From contig JACPQO010000065.1 in NCBI GenBank assembly GCA_016190405.1, positions 1 through 18,712 of the forward strand: a stretch of 18,712 bases of DNA, given 5' to 3'. Every line of letters starts with the position of its first letter. Positions within the stretch are counted from its first letter, which is position 1. Below are positions 1 through 5,556 of the stretch, one piece after another. Under the pieces are notes generated by a model that worked only from the letters and a program-made list of their open reading frames with translations, did no database searches and was not told the origin of the DNA. The translations under genes and the position numbers were made by a program. Source of the DNA: Chloroflexota bacterium (lineage in GTDB: Bacteria > Chloroflexota > Dehalococcoidia > SM23-28-2 > RBG-16-64-32).

Positions 1-43
1 CCCCCAGCCCGCCCAGGGGGACCACGCGCAGCTTTTCGGCCAT
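1..43 (-). CDS. rnj: Ribonuclease J, N-terminal fragment (runs off the window)
   Basis: Only the first 14 codons are present. An ATG (43 to 41) opens a frame reading MAEKLRVVPLGGLG, which matches the characteristic start of RNase J proteins (LRVxPLGGLGEIGKN), the first strand of the metallo-beta-lactamase fold. RNase J is a cytoplasmic 5'-3' exo- and endoribonuclease for mRNA turnover and rRNA maturation. The ATG shares its A with the TGA of the upstream toxin gene (TGATG), and a purine-rich GGAGAGG lies about 9 nt upstream inside that gene, so the two are probably cotranscribed and translationally coupled. The identification rests on this short but distinctive peptide; the HxHxDH metal site lies outside the window. 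Confidence 0.72.
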   Translation of the reverse strand, partial: MAEKLRVVPLGGLG

Positions 44-408
44 CAGCCAGCCCTCTCCAACCCCAGGCTCACGCTGATCGCCGCGTCGACCTGGCGCATC
101 TTGTTGGGCTGGAGGCGACCCGCTCTTCGGAGCAAGCGCGATTTGTCGATAGTCAGGAGTTGAGAGAAGTTGACGTAACTCTCCTGGGGCAATCCGGACT
201 CTGAAGCGGATATGGACACCGTGAACGGATAATCGCGACGAGGCCTGCTGGTCGTCACAGCCGCCACGATCGTGGTCGGCGCAAACTGGTTGCCAACGTC
301 GTTCTGGATCACCAGCGCCGGCCTTGTTCCCATCTGTTCACTGCCGCGGCCCGGGCTCCAATCCAGCCACCAGATGTCACCTCGCCTGATGGACTCGCCT
401 TCCGCCAC
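43..408 (-). CDS. mazF: MazF/PemK-type mRNA-interferase toxin
   Basis: A 121-residue protein of the usual MazF/PemK length. It shows the family signature RRGDIWWLDWSPG (8-20), the SEQMGTRPALVIQND segment (23-37) and VAAVTTS (48-54). By alignment with the Bacillus MazF the catalytic Arg is R29 and the catalytic Thr T52; both are present, so the enzyme looks active. Such toxins cleave single-stranded mRNA at short motifs and are neutralised by a cotranslated antitoxin. The start is GTG, directly abutting the TAG of the antitoxin gene (TAGGTG), so expression is coupled to it. Its TGA overlaps the RNase J ATG by one base. Local base composition is less GC-rich than the housekeeping genes, consistent with acquisition. 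Confidence 0.93.
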   Translation of the reverse strand: MAEGESIRRGDIWWLDWSPGRGSEQMGTRPALVIQNDVGNQFAPTTIVAAVTTSRPRRDYPFTVSISASESGLPQESYVNFSQLLTIDKSRLLRRAGRLQPNKMRQVDAAISVSLGLERAG

Positions 409-642
409 CTATTGCTGCTCCCAGACCTCTCCAGCCAGCGGCATCGCCTCCCGCGCGAAGCGCTTGTTCTCCTCGGCCAGCTCCCGGTATCCTTCGGCTA
501 GGGCAGCCTTCAGCCGTCGCTTCTTCAACTCCTGCAGCAAGTCTGCCACGACCCCGCTCCTGGATCGGTGCGTTTCGGCAGCCACCCTATCAATGAACTC
601 TGCCAACTCGCTGGGCAGGCTAACCGTCACCTTCACTACCAT
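409..642 (-). CDS. mazE: Ribbon-helix-helix antitoxin of the MazEF pair
   Basis: A 77-residue protein whose N-terminal 40 residues form a typical ribbon-helix-helix DNA-binding domain: a beta strand VKVTVSLP (3-10), helix ELAEFIDRVAAETH, a turn with RSRSGVVADLL, then a charged helical tail (40-77) likely to wrap and inhibit the toxin. Homologues (MazE/CopG-like, as in Bacillus EndoAI) bind toxin and repress their own promoter. An ATG at 642 is preceded at 8 nt by GGAGGTG, the only strong ribosome-binding site of the pair, fitting higher antitoxin synthesis. The stop abuts the toxin GTG. Confidence 0.9.
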   Translation of the reverse strand: MVVKVTVSLPSELAEFIDRVAAETHRSRSGVVADLLQELKKRRLKAALAEGYRELAEENKRFAREAMPLAGEVWEQQ

Positions 643-665
643 CCCTTACACCTCCTTCATACCCC

Positions 666-693
666 ATCATACCACCAATCGGGAATACCGAAT
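666..693 (-). promoter_or_regulatory. Candidate mazEF promoter and operator
   Basis: On the minus strand a TATGAT hexamer (671 to 666) lies 24 nt upstream of the mazE ATG. Just upstream, 677-693 forms an imperfect inverted repeat AATCGG-N5-CCGAAT (5 of 6 pairs). That position suits an operator for the ribbon-helix-helix antitoxin. No good -35 hexamer is seen; the assignment is by position and symmetry only. Confidence 0.3.
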
Positions 694-737
694 GTTCTTA
701 AGCTTGCACGTCGAGCACATCGTTCAACATGAATGTG

Positions 738-1376
738 CTAAAACAGCCGCATCTGCTCCGGTTCGGGCTGTGGCTGTGGAATGGCGATGGGCTCCGGCGA
801 CTGGCGCGCCTTCTCCAGCGCCTCGGGAATCTTGCGGAAGTCCTCCTCGATCACCTTCCGCATGTTGCCCGCGTGGAGCGCGGCCGCCGGGTGGTACATG
901 TGCAGGAAGTGCATCCCGTCTCGCTGGCGGAGGTGTCCGTGGACCTTGCCGATGGCGTCGCGGGGGAAGAACCAGGCCAGGGAGTAGCGGCCCAACGTGA
1001 CTATCAGCCTGGGCTTGAGCAGCTCGATCTGGCGCTGGAGGTGCTGGCGGCAGGCCTCTATCTCTGTGGGCAGGGGGTCGCGGTAGTCCGGCGGGCGGCA
1101 CTTGATGACGTTGGTGATGTAGACTTGGTCGCGGCGCAGGCCGACGGCGGCGATGAGCTCGTCCAGGTAGCGGCCGGCGGGGCCAACGAAGGGTCGGGCC
1201 TGCTGGTCCTCGTAGAAGCCGGGCGCCTCGCCGACGAACATGACCTCGGCGTTGGTGGGGCCCTCGCCGGGGACGGCGTGGGTGCGGGTGCGGCAGAGGT
1301 CGCAGTCGGGGCAGGCGGCGATGCGTGCGTACAGCTCCTCGAGGTCTGCCCTGAGCTCTGTCGAAGGGTCGGTCAC
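738..1376 (-). CDS. Family-4 (Fe-S) uracil-DNA glycosylase
   Basis: About 212 residues with the family-4 signatures: GEAPG followed by GRPFVGPAG-like QQARPFVGPAG, NVIKCRPP, and the late MYHPAA motif. The four cysteines expected to hold the 4Fe-4S cluster are C22 and C25 (CPDC), C93 (KCRPP) and C109 (EAC); the 16-residue spacing of the last two matches Thermus UDGa. The enzyme removes uracil from DNA arising by cytosine deamination and starts base-excision repair. The C-terminus is a proline/glutamine-rich tail ending QMRLF. The start is uncertain: GTG at 1376 or TTG at 1415, neither with a ribosome-binding site. A dispersed repeat (1347-1368) encodes part of the N-terminus, just before the first Cys pair, and heptamer repeats abut the TTG. 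Confidence 0.93.
   Translation of the reverse strand: MTDPSTELRADLEELYARIAACPDCDLCRTRTHAVPGEGPTNAEVMFVGEAPGFYEDQQARPFVGPAGRYLDELIAAVGLRRDQVYITNVIKCRPPDYRDPLPTEIEACRQHLQRQIELLKPRLIVTLGRYSLAWFFPRDAIGKVHGHLRQRDGMHFLHMYHPAAALHAGNMRKVIEEDFRKIPEALEKARQSPEPIAIPQPQPEPEQMRLF
1347..1368. repeat. Dispersed 22-nt repeat, copy 1 (inside the udg N-terminus)
   Basis: The bases TGCCCTGAGC/TCT/GTCGAAGGG match a copy at 16806-16827 at 18 of 22 positions, and a decayed, inverted one at 14362-14382. The pattern CCTTCGACnnnGCTCAGGG is a partly palindromic short repeat that I recognise as common in environmental Chloroflexota-like genomes. Here it is translated as part of the glycosylase N-terminus. Confidence 0.6.
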
Positions 1377-1415
1377 TTTGGGAAGATGATCGCGCGGGCG
1401 GGGGAGGCGGGTCAA

Positions 1416-1443
1416 TTGGAGGTTGGAGGTTGGAGGTTGGAGG
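1416..1443. repeat. Tandem heptamer repeat TTGGAGG x4
   Basis: Four perfect back-to-back copies of TTGGAGG lie immediately upstream of the alternative TTG start of the uracil-DNA glycosylase gene. They are the start of a repeat-rich gap (1416-1600) between two minus-strand genes. The copies are identical, so copy number may vary between strains. Confidence 0.9.
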
Positions 1444-1469
1444 CCCGCCGCCCCGCCCCCGTTTTGGCC

Positions 1470-1540
1470 ACAGATTAACGCAGATGGGGCACAGATGGCC
1501 CCGCCGCCCCGACTGGTGGCCGCGGATGGGCGCGGATGCG
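1470..1540. repeat. Degenerate direct repeats CACAGATG-like and CGCGGATG
   Basis: ACAGATTAACGCAGATG is followed by CACAGATGG, and 1521-1540 holds two 10-nt copies of CGCGGATGnn. These decayed direct repeats fill the gap between the glycosylase gene and the accessory cassette. No coding potential or promoter was recognised in the gap. Confidence 0.5.
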
Positions 1541-1600
1541 GTTTCAGGATAGGGGACGCGCGCGGGAGGGCGAAGGGGCAAGTGGCAGTGGGGTGAGGCT

Positions 1601-2212
1601 CTATTGTTCTTCGGGTTCGGCAATGCGCGCGAAGTAGTTGACGAACCGCTGCACTAATCGATGTCTGAACGGGGTATTGAGCACGGCCACGACGTGATCG
1701 GGATACTGCTGCACCCAGTTGTAAACATAGTCAGGGGCAGCAGCCACGGTGAGCTTGAAGTCAAGTATCAGCGGTTCAGCTAAGAACGGTTCTTCCGCTG
1801 GCAGCATATGGTATCGATCTTCGCCGTTGCGGAGTAATATCTTCTTCTCATCGCTGCCCCACCTCCTGGCTTCCGCTACGTAGGTACCCGCTAGAACGTG
1901 GTCTTGTGGAAAGCCTGGGCAAAGCAGGATGCTGCGAAGAAGATTGTGCTTCTTGACGGGCTCTTTGGCCCCCGGAGCAGGCGCACCCTCCCGCGCCAAT
2001 CGGTCAAACTGGAGATCGCACTCCTGAGTGAGAACAACTAGCCAGGGGTAGGGGACAAACGCGACCTCCGCTTTCGCGCGCTCGGCCGTATCCTCGACGT
2101 CAGCGGCTGCGACGTCAGTCGCTGTCGCTCGAACCTCCGGCAGCTCACAGTCGCGGAGGATAGCCGTTTGCTCGACGACTCCTGGCTCTGGCGACCGGTA
2201 GCGTTGGCTCAC
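1601..2212 (-). CDS. Uncharacterised protein with TQECDL motif, third gene of accessory cassette
   Basis: A 203-residue soluble protein. No characterised function is recognised. It carries PYPWLVVLTQECDLQFDR (about 54-71), then a middle region with LLRSILLCPGFP, a DRYHMLP segment, LILDFKLTV and a C-terminal TPFRHRLVQRFVNYFARIA. I recall a conserved hypothetical family with this order (VLTQxCDL, YHxL, DFK, PxRxxLxxRFxYF), but no activity is known to me. The start GTG overlaps the stop of the preceding gene by four bases (GTGA), so it is translated by coupling from that gene. The acidic/cysteine ECD and the conserved RF pair would be the residues to test. Base composition is nearer 52-57 % GC than the 70+ % of murE. 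Confidence 0.8.
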   Translation of the reverse strand: MSQRYRSPEPGVVEQTAILRDCELPEVRATATDVAAADVEDTAERAKAEVAFVPYPWLVVLTQECDLQFDRLAREGAPAPGAKEPVKKHNLLRSILLCPGFPQDHVLAGTYVAEARRWGSDEKKILLRNGEDRYHMLPAEEPFLAEPLILDFKLTVAAAPDYVYNWVQQYPDHVVAVLNTPFRHRLVQRFVNYFARIAEPEEQ

Positions 2213-2595
2213 CCTCTAATGGGAAGCCAAGCCCGCCTTTCCCGAATGTCCGGGCCTTCAACTTCCTGGCGGACTTGCCACATCCGAACCTCGTATTCAG
2301 CCATATCCTGCAGCTGAGGTAGGATCGTCGGGATAACTGCAGCGGGAACACTCTGTATTATCAAATGACACCTTGTGCGCGCTTCAAGCCGCCCTGCCAG
2401 CGTGAACAACGCTTCTCCTGCTTCCGCCTCGGTCATCGTAGCCGGGAAGGCGAAAGTGAGGTTCCCCTGCAGCTCGAAATCCAACCGGGTCCCTTCCGCG
2501 ACCGCCGCATCTAGCCTATGGAAGCTTCCGGCGATCCACGTGGTGGGGGTTATAACCTCCGTCGGGCTCCGCGGGATAAGATCAGTCTCAGGCAT
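2209..2595 (-). CDS. Hypothetical protein, second gene of accessory cassette
   Basis: A 128-residue protein of unknown function with no signal peptide or membrane segment. Visible features are an N-terminal PTTWIAGSFHRLD stretch, a central LQGNLTFAFPATM and a helical region rich in Ala/Glu (54-72), ending in a basic RERRAWLPIRG tail. It begins with ATG, overlapping the end of the TIGR04255-like gene by 8 nt, and its TGA overlaps the next gene's GTG by 4 nt. Both overlaps argue for a real gene expressed in fixed ratio with its neighbours, perhaps as a small subunit or adaptor of the cassette. I could not assign a family. Confidence 0.72.
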   Translation of the reverse strand: MPETDLIPRSPTEVITPTTWIAGSFHRLDAAVAEGTRLDFELQGNLTFAFPATMTEAEAGEALFTLAGRLEARTRCHLIIQSVPAAVIPTILPQLQDMAEYEVRMWQVRQEVEGPDIRERRAWLPIRG

Positions 2596-3331
2596 GGCTT
2601 TCAGGCTCCATTTCTTCGTGCATTCGCTCTGTGATGGCCCACCGAAAGACCTGGTACACGCGTCGGTTGAAATCCCTTATCCGATCGATCACATCCTGAG
2701 CCGGGACTCGGACTTCCGTCGCGTGGTCGATGTCCAGTTGGTAATCACCGCTATCGGTCACGCCGTCGCGAATGAGGATTGTCCAGTCCGCTTCCGCAAT
2801 CTTGAAGGCCTGGATGTAGTCTGTCACTTGACTGCCCACAGCAGGGTCAGTTAGGGGGCCAAGTAGAAGTGGATTTATCCGATCTGCCCAGCCACCAGCA
2901 AACTCGCTTGTCCGGAAGGTGTTTATGTAGCGGAGACCAACGCGAACATAGTGATCAATACCGTACACCTGGCGTAGACTTTCTTCCGCGACTACGAACC
3001 GCCTCTCGAAGTCGGGAAAGTCCTGGTAGCGACTCGTTTCGAGGCTCATGTTGTCCACGCCCAGCGCAAGGGTCCATGCACCGTCCTCCGTCCTGAAGCG
3101 TGGCACTGGCGGTGACACCGGTAGGGCCTCTACAATGCCGGGGCCGACTCGAAATCCGGCAGCGGCCTCTCTTTCGAATTTTGGAAACTCGCCGCGCACG
3201 CGATCTTGAAACGCAACAGGCACTTCCTGTCCGATTCTTAGGATCGCGTTGAATTTTACCTGGCAGACCACCGTCGTCAGGGCTGCGCGACGGTATTTGA
3301 CGTAAGGATAAGAAAGGTTATCGATGGTCAC
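2588..3331 (-). CDS. TIGR04255 family protein, first gene of accessory cassette
   Basis: A 247-residue protein matching the sporadically distributed TIGR04255 family: an N-terminal strand region TTVVCQVKF (19-27) with ILRIGQEVPVAFQDRVRGEFP after it, a central WTLALGVDNMSLETSRYQDF in which the trp and ...TSRYxxW/F pattern is typical, a VGLRYINTF motif, and a C-terminal helix with DFNRRVYQVFRWAITERMHEEM. The molecular function of the family is unknown; its patchy distribution suggests accessory or conflict-related roles. The start is GTG at 3331 by convention; a good ribosome-binding site (GGAGGG, 3359-3354) sits too far upstream for it and is better spaced for an in-frame ATT at 3343. A TATAAT lies just upstream. 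Confidence 0.83.
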   Translation of the reverse strand: MTIDNLSYPYVKYRRAALTTVVCQVKFNAILRIGQEVPVAFQDRVRGEFPKFEREAAAGFRVGPGIVEALPVSPPVPRFRTEDGAWTLALGVDNMSLETSRYQDFPDFERRFVVAEESLRQVYGIDHYVRVGLRYINTFRTSEFAGGWADRINPLLLGPLTDPAVGSQVTDYIQAFKIAEADWTILIRDGVTDSGDYQLDIDHATEVRVPAQDVIDRIRDFNRRVYQVFRWAITERMHEEMEPESHA

Positions 3332-3368
3332 GGCTGCCCAAATGGAAAACTTACCCTCCTCTGCAAGA

Positions 3369-3374
3369 ATTATA
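3369..3374 (-). promoter_or_regulatory. -10 element of the accessory cassette
   Basis: A perfect TATAAT on the minus strand, placed so that transcription would begin near 3362, right at the GAGGAGGG ribosome-binding site of the TIGR04255-like gene. No convincing -35 hexamer is visible at 16-18 bp. The 3375-3500 stretch beyond it, up to tatC, shows nothing else recognisable. Confidence 0.55.
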
Positions 3375-3500
3375 ACCTATATTCGGGCTCTGTAGGGCTG
3401 CCCTCGGTTTGTACCGGGCTTCATTAATACCACACCCCAGCGCTTATTCCAATGGCTCGCGTCGATGCGCGGGGAACGACGAATCACGAAGGTTGGAGGG

Positions 3501-4289
3501 CTACGACTGTGAGGAGTCGGCCCGCCGCGGCCGCACCAGCCAGGCGAGGACGATGCCCAGGAAGTACAGCGCGATGATAGGGCCGGCCACCAGCGACTGG
3601 GTGACGGGGTCGATGGTGGGGGTGACGATGGCGGCGATGGCGAAGGCGGCCACGATGGCGATGCGCCACCAGCGCAGCAACTGGCCGGGGCGGACGATGC
3701 CAAAGCGGCCCAGGAACATGATCACCAGTGGCGTCTCGAAGGTGACGCCCGTCCAGAACAGCAGCCGGGTCACGAAATCGATGTAGCTGCTGACGCGGAT
3801 CTGGGGCTCGGCCAGGTCGTTGCCGAAGTTGAGCAGGAAATCGAGGGCCGGCGGCAGGGCCACGTAGTAGGCAAAGGCCACGCCGCCCAGGAACAGCCCG
3901 GTGGCGCCGATGACGGTGCCGTAGAGCCAGCGCCGCTCCCCGGGCTTGAGGCCGGGCGAGACGAAGCGCAGCCCCTGGTACACCATGATGGGCATACCGA
4001 CGATGAGGCCGCCCAGCAGGGAAACGCGGAAGTAGGTGACGAACAGCTCGAAAGGCTCGATGAAGGTGAGGCGGAAGTCGGGGTTGCGGGACTCGGCCGG
4101 CTGCTTGAGGAAATCGATCAAGTCCTGGCCGAAGTAGGCGGACACGCCAAGTCCGGCCACGATCCCCAGGGCCGATACCATGAGACGGAAGCGGAGCTCC
4201 TCCAGGTGCTCCATGAGGGTCATGAACTTCTCGGTGGGCCCTTCTTCGGGCGCTTCCGGGGGAGGTTCGGGAGGGGCTGCGCGGCTCAT
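3501..4289 (-). CDS. tatC: Sec-independent protein translocase TatC
   Basis: A 262-residue polytopic membrane protein. After a proline/glutamate-rich N-terminus comes the TatC signature MEHLEELRFRL (26-36), the first membrane span, then FIEPFELF, the VYQGLRFVSPGL...ERR segment in the cytoplasmic loop, and PTIDPVTQSLVAGPIIALYF in the last spans; six spans in all, the usual number. TatC recognises twin-arginine signal peptides and, with TatA/B, exports folded proteins across the cytoplasmic membrane. It lies downstream of the tatA/B-type gene in the same direction with an 87-nt repeat-filled gap. The ATG at 4289 has no ribosome-binding site; a start at M23 or M26 is possible, though the N-terminal extension is plausible. 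Confidence 0.97.
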   Translation of the reverse strand: MSRAAPPEPPPEAPEEGPTEKFMTLMEHLEELRFRLMVSALGIVAGLGVSAYFGQDLIDFLKQPAESRNPDFRLTFIEPFELFVTYFRVSLLGGLIVGMPIMVYQGLRFVSPGLKPGERRWLYGTVIGATGLFLGGVAFAYYVALPPALDFLLNFGNDLAEPQIRVSSYIDFVTRLLFWTGVTFETPLVIMFLGRFGIVRPGQLLRWWRIAIVAAFAIAAIVTPTIDPVTQSLVAGPIIALYFLGIVLAWLVRPRRADSSQS

Positions 4290-4297
4290 GGGATGAG

Positions 4298-4324
4298 AGG
4301 AACCAGGAACCAGGAACCAGGAAC
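4298..4324. repeat. Tandem heptamer repeat AGGAACC, about four copies
   Basis: Three perfect AGGAACC units are followed by a partial fourth, then a purine-only tract to about 4362. The array fills most of the gap between tatB and tatC, immediately upstream of the tatC ATG, where a ribosome-binding site would be expected. Confidence 0.88.
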
Positions 4325-4376
4325 AGGAAGAACGCAGAGGGAAGAAGGAGGGAGGAAGGAGGACACTGGACTGCCG

Positions 4377-4736
4377 CTAGTGCTCACCGGCCGGGCCCTT
4401 TGGTGTCCGTTTTTCGGGAGGGGGCTCGGCGCTGGGCTCGATCATGGGCCGGCTTTCCTGGAGGGCGCGGTCTACCTCGCTGGTGACAGCGCTGACGCTC
4501 TTACCGATGGTCTGCCGGAACTCCTGCAGCTCCTGGCGGACCTGCTCGTACTCCTTGGTCAGCTCGTCCAGTTCGGCGCGGATCTGGGCCGTGGCGTCGG
4601 TGGCGTAGCCGCGCAGGTGGCGGATAGCCCTGGCTAGCTGCACCGCCACCTCGGGCAGGCGCTGCGGCCCGACGACGATGATGGCGATGACCAGGATGAG
4701 GACGATCTCAGGAAGGCCGATGCCCAGGAAACTCAT
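4377..4736 (-). CDS. tatB: TatA/TatB-type twin-arginine translocase subunit
   Basis: A 119-residue single-span protein. The N-terminal span MSFLGIGLPEIVLILVIAI (1-19) is followed by VGPQRLPEVA, the GP hinge conserved in TatA/B, then an amphipathic helix and a long charged helical region (50-100) ending in a proline-rich tail. Glutamate in the span (GLPE) and the GPQRLP hinge resemble TatB, and the 119-residue length lies between TatA and TatB, so a TatA-like or dual function is possible. It forms the receptor or pore with TatC, encoded next. A TATAAT lies about 11 nt upstream of the ATG, predicting an almost leaderless mRNA; there is no Shine-Dalgarno. Confidence 0.93.
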   Translation of the reverse strand: MSFLGIGLPEIVLILVIAIIVVGPQRLPEVAVQLARAIRHLRGYATDATAQIRAELDELTKEYEQVRQELQEFRQTIGKSVSAVTSEVDRALQESRPMIEPSAEPPPEKRTPKGPAGEH

Positions 4737-4747
4737 GACGCGAGTCC

Positions 4748-4753
4748 ATTATA
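4748..4753 (-). promoter_or_regulatory. -10 element for tatB-tatC
   Basis: Perfect TATAAT on the minus strand, 11 nt before the tatB ATG, giving a predicted 5' leader of only about 4-5 nt. It overlaps the foot of the hairpin at 4752-4795. No -35 hexamer is recognised. Confidence 0.5.
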
Positions 4754-4795
4754 AGGCAAGCTAAGCCCCGCGCGTGGCGGGGCTTCATTGCCTTA
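4752..4795 (-). terminator. Two-tier hairpin between acpP and tatB (probable terminator)
   Basis: Inner stem AAGCCCCGC (4763-4771) pairs with GCGGGGCTT (4777-4785) around a 5-nt loop, and outer arms TAAGGCAA (4752-4759) and TTGCCTTA (4788-4795) pair perfectly, separated by a small internal loop. It follows acpP and precedes the tatB promoter, so termination of the fab operon transcript is likely, although the T-tract is short. Confidence 0.55.
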
Positions 4796-4817
4796 ACGTG
4801 GCGCGGTCCGGCGAGAG

Positions 4818-4843
4818 TAGGGGCGCAGCATGCTGCGCCCCTA
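4818..4843. repeat. Perfect 26-bp palindrome
   Basis: TAGGGGCGCAGCA is followed immediately by its exact reverse complement, with no spacer. It lies 16 nt past the acpP stop. It may act as a cruciform/terminator or be a copy of a dispersed palindromic repeat. Confidence 0.85.
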
Positions 4844-4858
4844 GGCGGCGCCTTGGGG

Positions 4859-5125
4859 CTAAGGCTCGTCCTCAGCGATGCCGTGTTCGACGATGTAGTT
4901 GACGGCGTCCTGCACGGTGGCGATCTTCTCCGCGTCCTCGTCGGATATCTCCATGCTCTTGCCGCCCTTGCTGAACTCCTCCTCGAAGGACATTATGAGC
5001 TCCACGAGGTCGAGGGAGTCAGCGTTGAGGTCGTCGACGAAAGACGTCTGCGGGGCGATCTCGCTCTCCTCAACGCCGAGTTGTTCGGCGATAATCTTTC
5101 GTACCCGCTCGAAGACGGTAGCCAC
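4859..5125 (-). CDS. acpP: Acyl carrier protein
   Basis: An 88-residue acidic protein with the four-helix ACP pattern: [15 protein letters not shown] (helix 1), then [17 protein letters not shown] with the phosphopantetheine-accepting Ser37 in DSLDLVEL, and helices III-IV ([13 protein letters not shown]). It carries acyl chains as thioesters during type II fatty-acid synthesis in the cytoplasm, serving FabD and FabG encoded upstream in the same operon. GTG start at 5125 with an excellent AAGGAGGTGA Shine-Dalgarno 5 nt upstream, suggesting high expression. Two residues more than usual at both ends. It is the last gene before the hairpin. Confidence 0.98.
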   Translation of the reverse strand: MATVFERVRKIIAEQLGVEESEIAPQTSFVDDLNADSLDLVELIMSFEEEFSKGGKSMEISDEDAEKIATVQDAVNYIVEHGIAEDEP

Positions 5126-5143
5126 CAGTCACCTCCTTAATCG

Positions 5144-5554
5144 TCAGCGCGCCGCTGACAGGCTCACCGAGCCCAGAACACCGTTGACAAACCGTGGGGA
5201 AGTCTCGCCGCCAAACTGCTTGGCCAGCTCGACGGCCTCGTTGATGGCGGCACGCATCGGCACCCTATTATCGATGACGATTTCGTAGATGGCAAGCCTC
5301 AGAATATTACGGTCGATGGCGGCGACCTGTTCGAGGGGCCAGCTGGTCGCCGTCTTGCGGATCACCTCGTCTATGCGGTCACGGCTGGCCAGCACACCCT
5401 GGACCAGCTCCCGGGCGAAGGCCTCCGCCTCCGCAGAGACGGCGCTCTCGTCCAGCAGCCGGGCTATCGTATCATCCGGCGAATGGCCTACCGTATCCAG
5501 CTCGAACAACGCCTGCAACGCCAGGATGCGGCCTTTACGCCGTTTGCCGGCCAC
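5144..5554 (-). CDS. nusB: Transcription antitermination factor NusB
   Basis: A 136-residue all-helical protein with NusB signatures: ILALQALFELD near the N-terminus, a middle RDRIDEVI, and the diagnostic WPLEQVAAIDRNILRLAIYEI followed by AINEAVELAKQFGGETSPRFVNGVLGSV. NusB binds boxA RNA with ribosomal protein S10 and supports rRNA transcription antitermination. The GTG start lies 2 nt after the fabG stop, and its TGA is 18 nt before acpP, so it sits inside the fatty-acid operon between two genes that are usually adjacent. Its own start relies on coupling. Confidence 0.97.
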   Translation of the reverse strand: MAGKRRKGRILALQALFELDTVGHSPDDTIARLLDESAVSAEAEAFARELVQGVLASRDRIDEVIRKTATSWPLEQVAAIDRNILRLAIYEIVIDNRVPMRAAINEAVELAKQFGGETSPRFVNGVLGSVSLSAAR

Positions 5555-5556
5555 CG

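Noticed and set aside
724..1623. A 299-codon open frame on the minus strand overlapping udg
   Set aside because: The product is an arginine/proline-rich low-complexity shadow of the real udg frame; no family motifs.
4752..4843. Riboswitch or ncRNA in the acpP-tatB gap
   Set aside because: Two hairpins are explained by a terminator and a palindromic repeat; there is no conserved riboswitch core.
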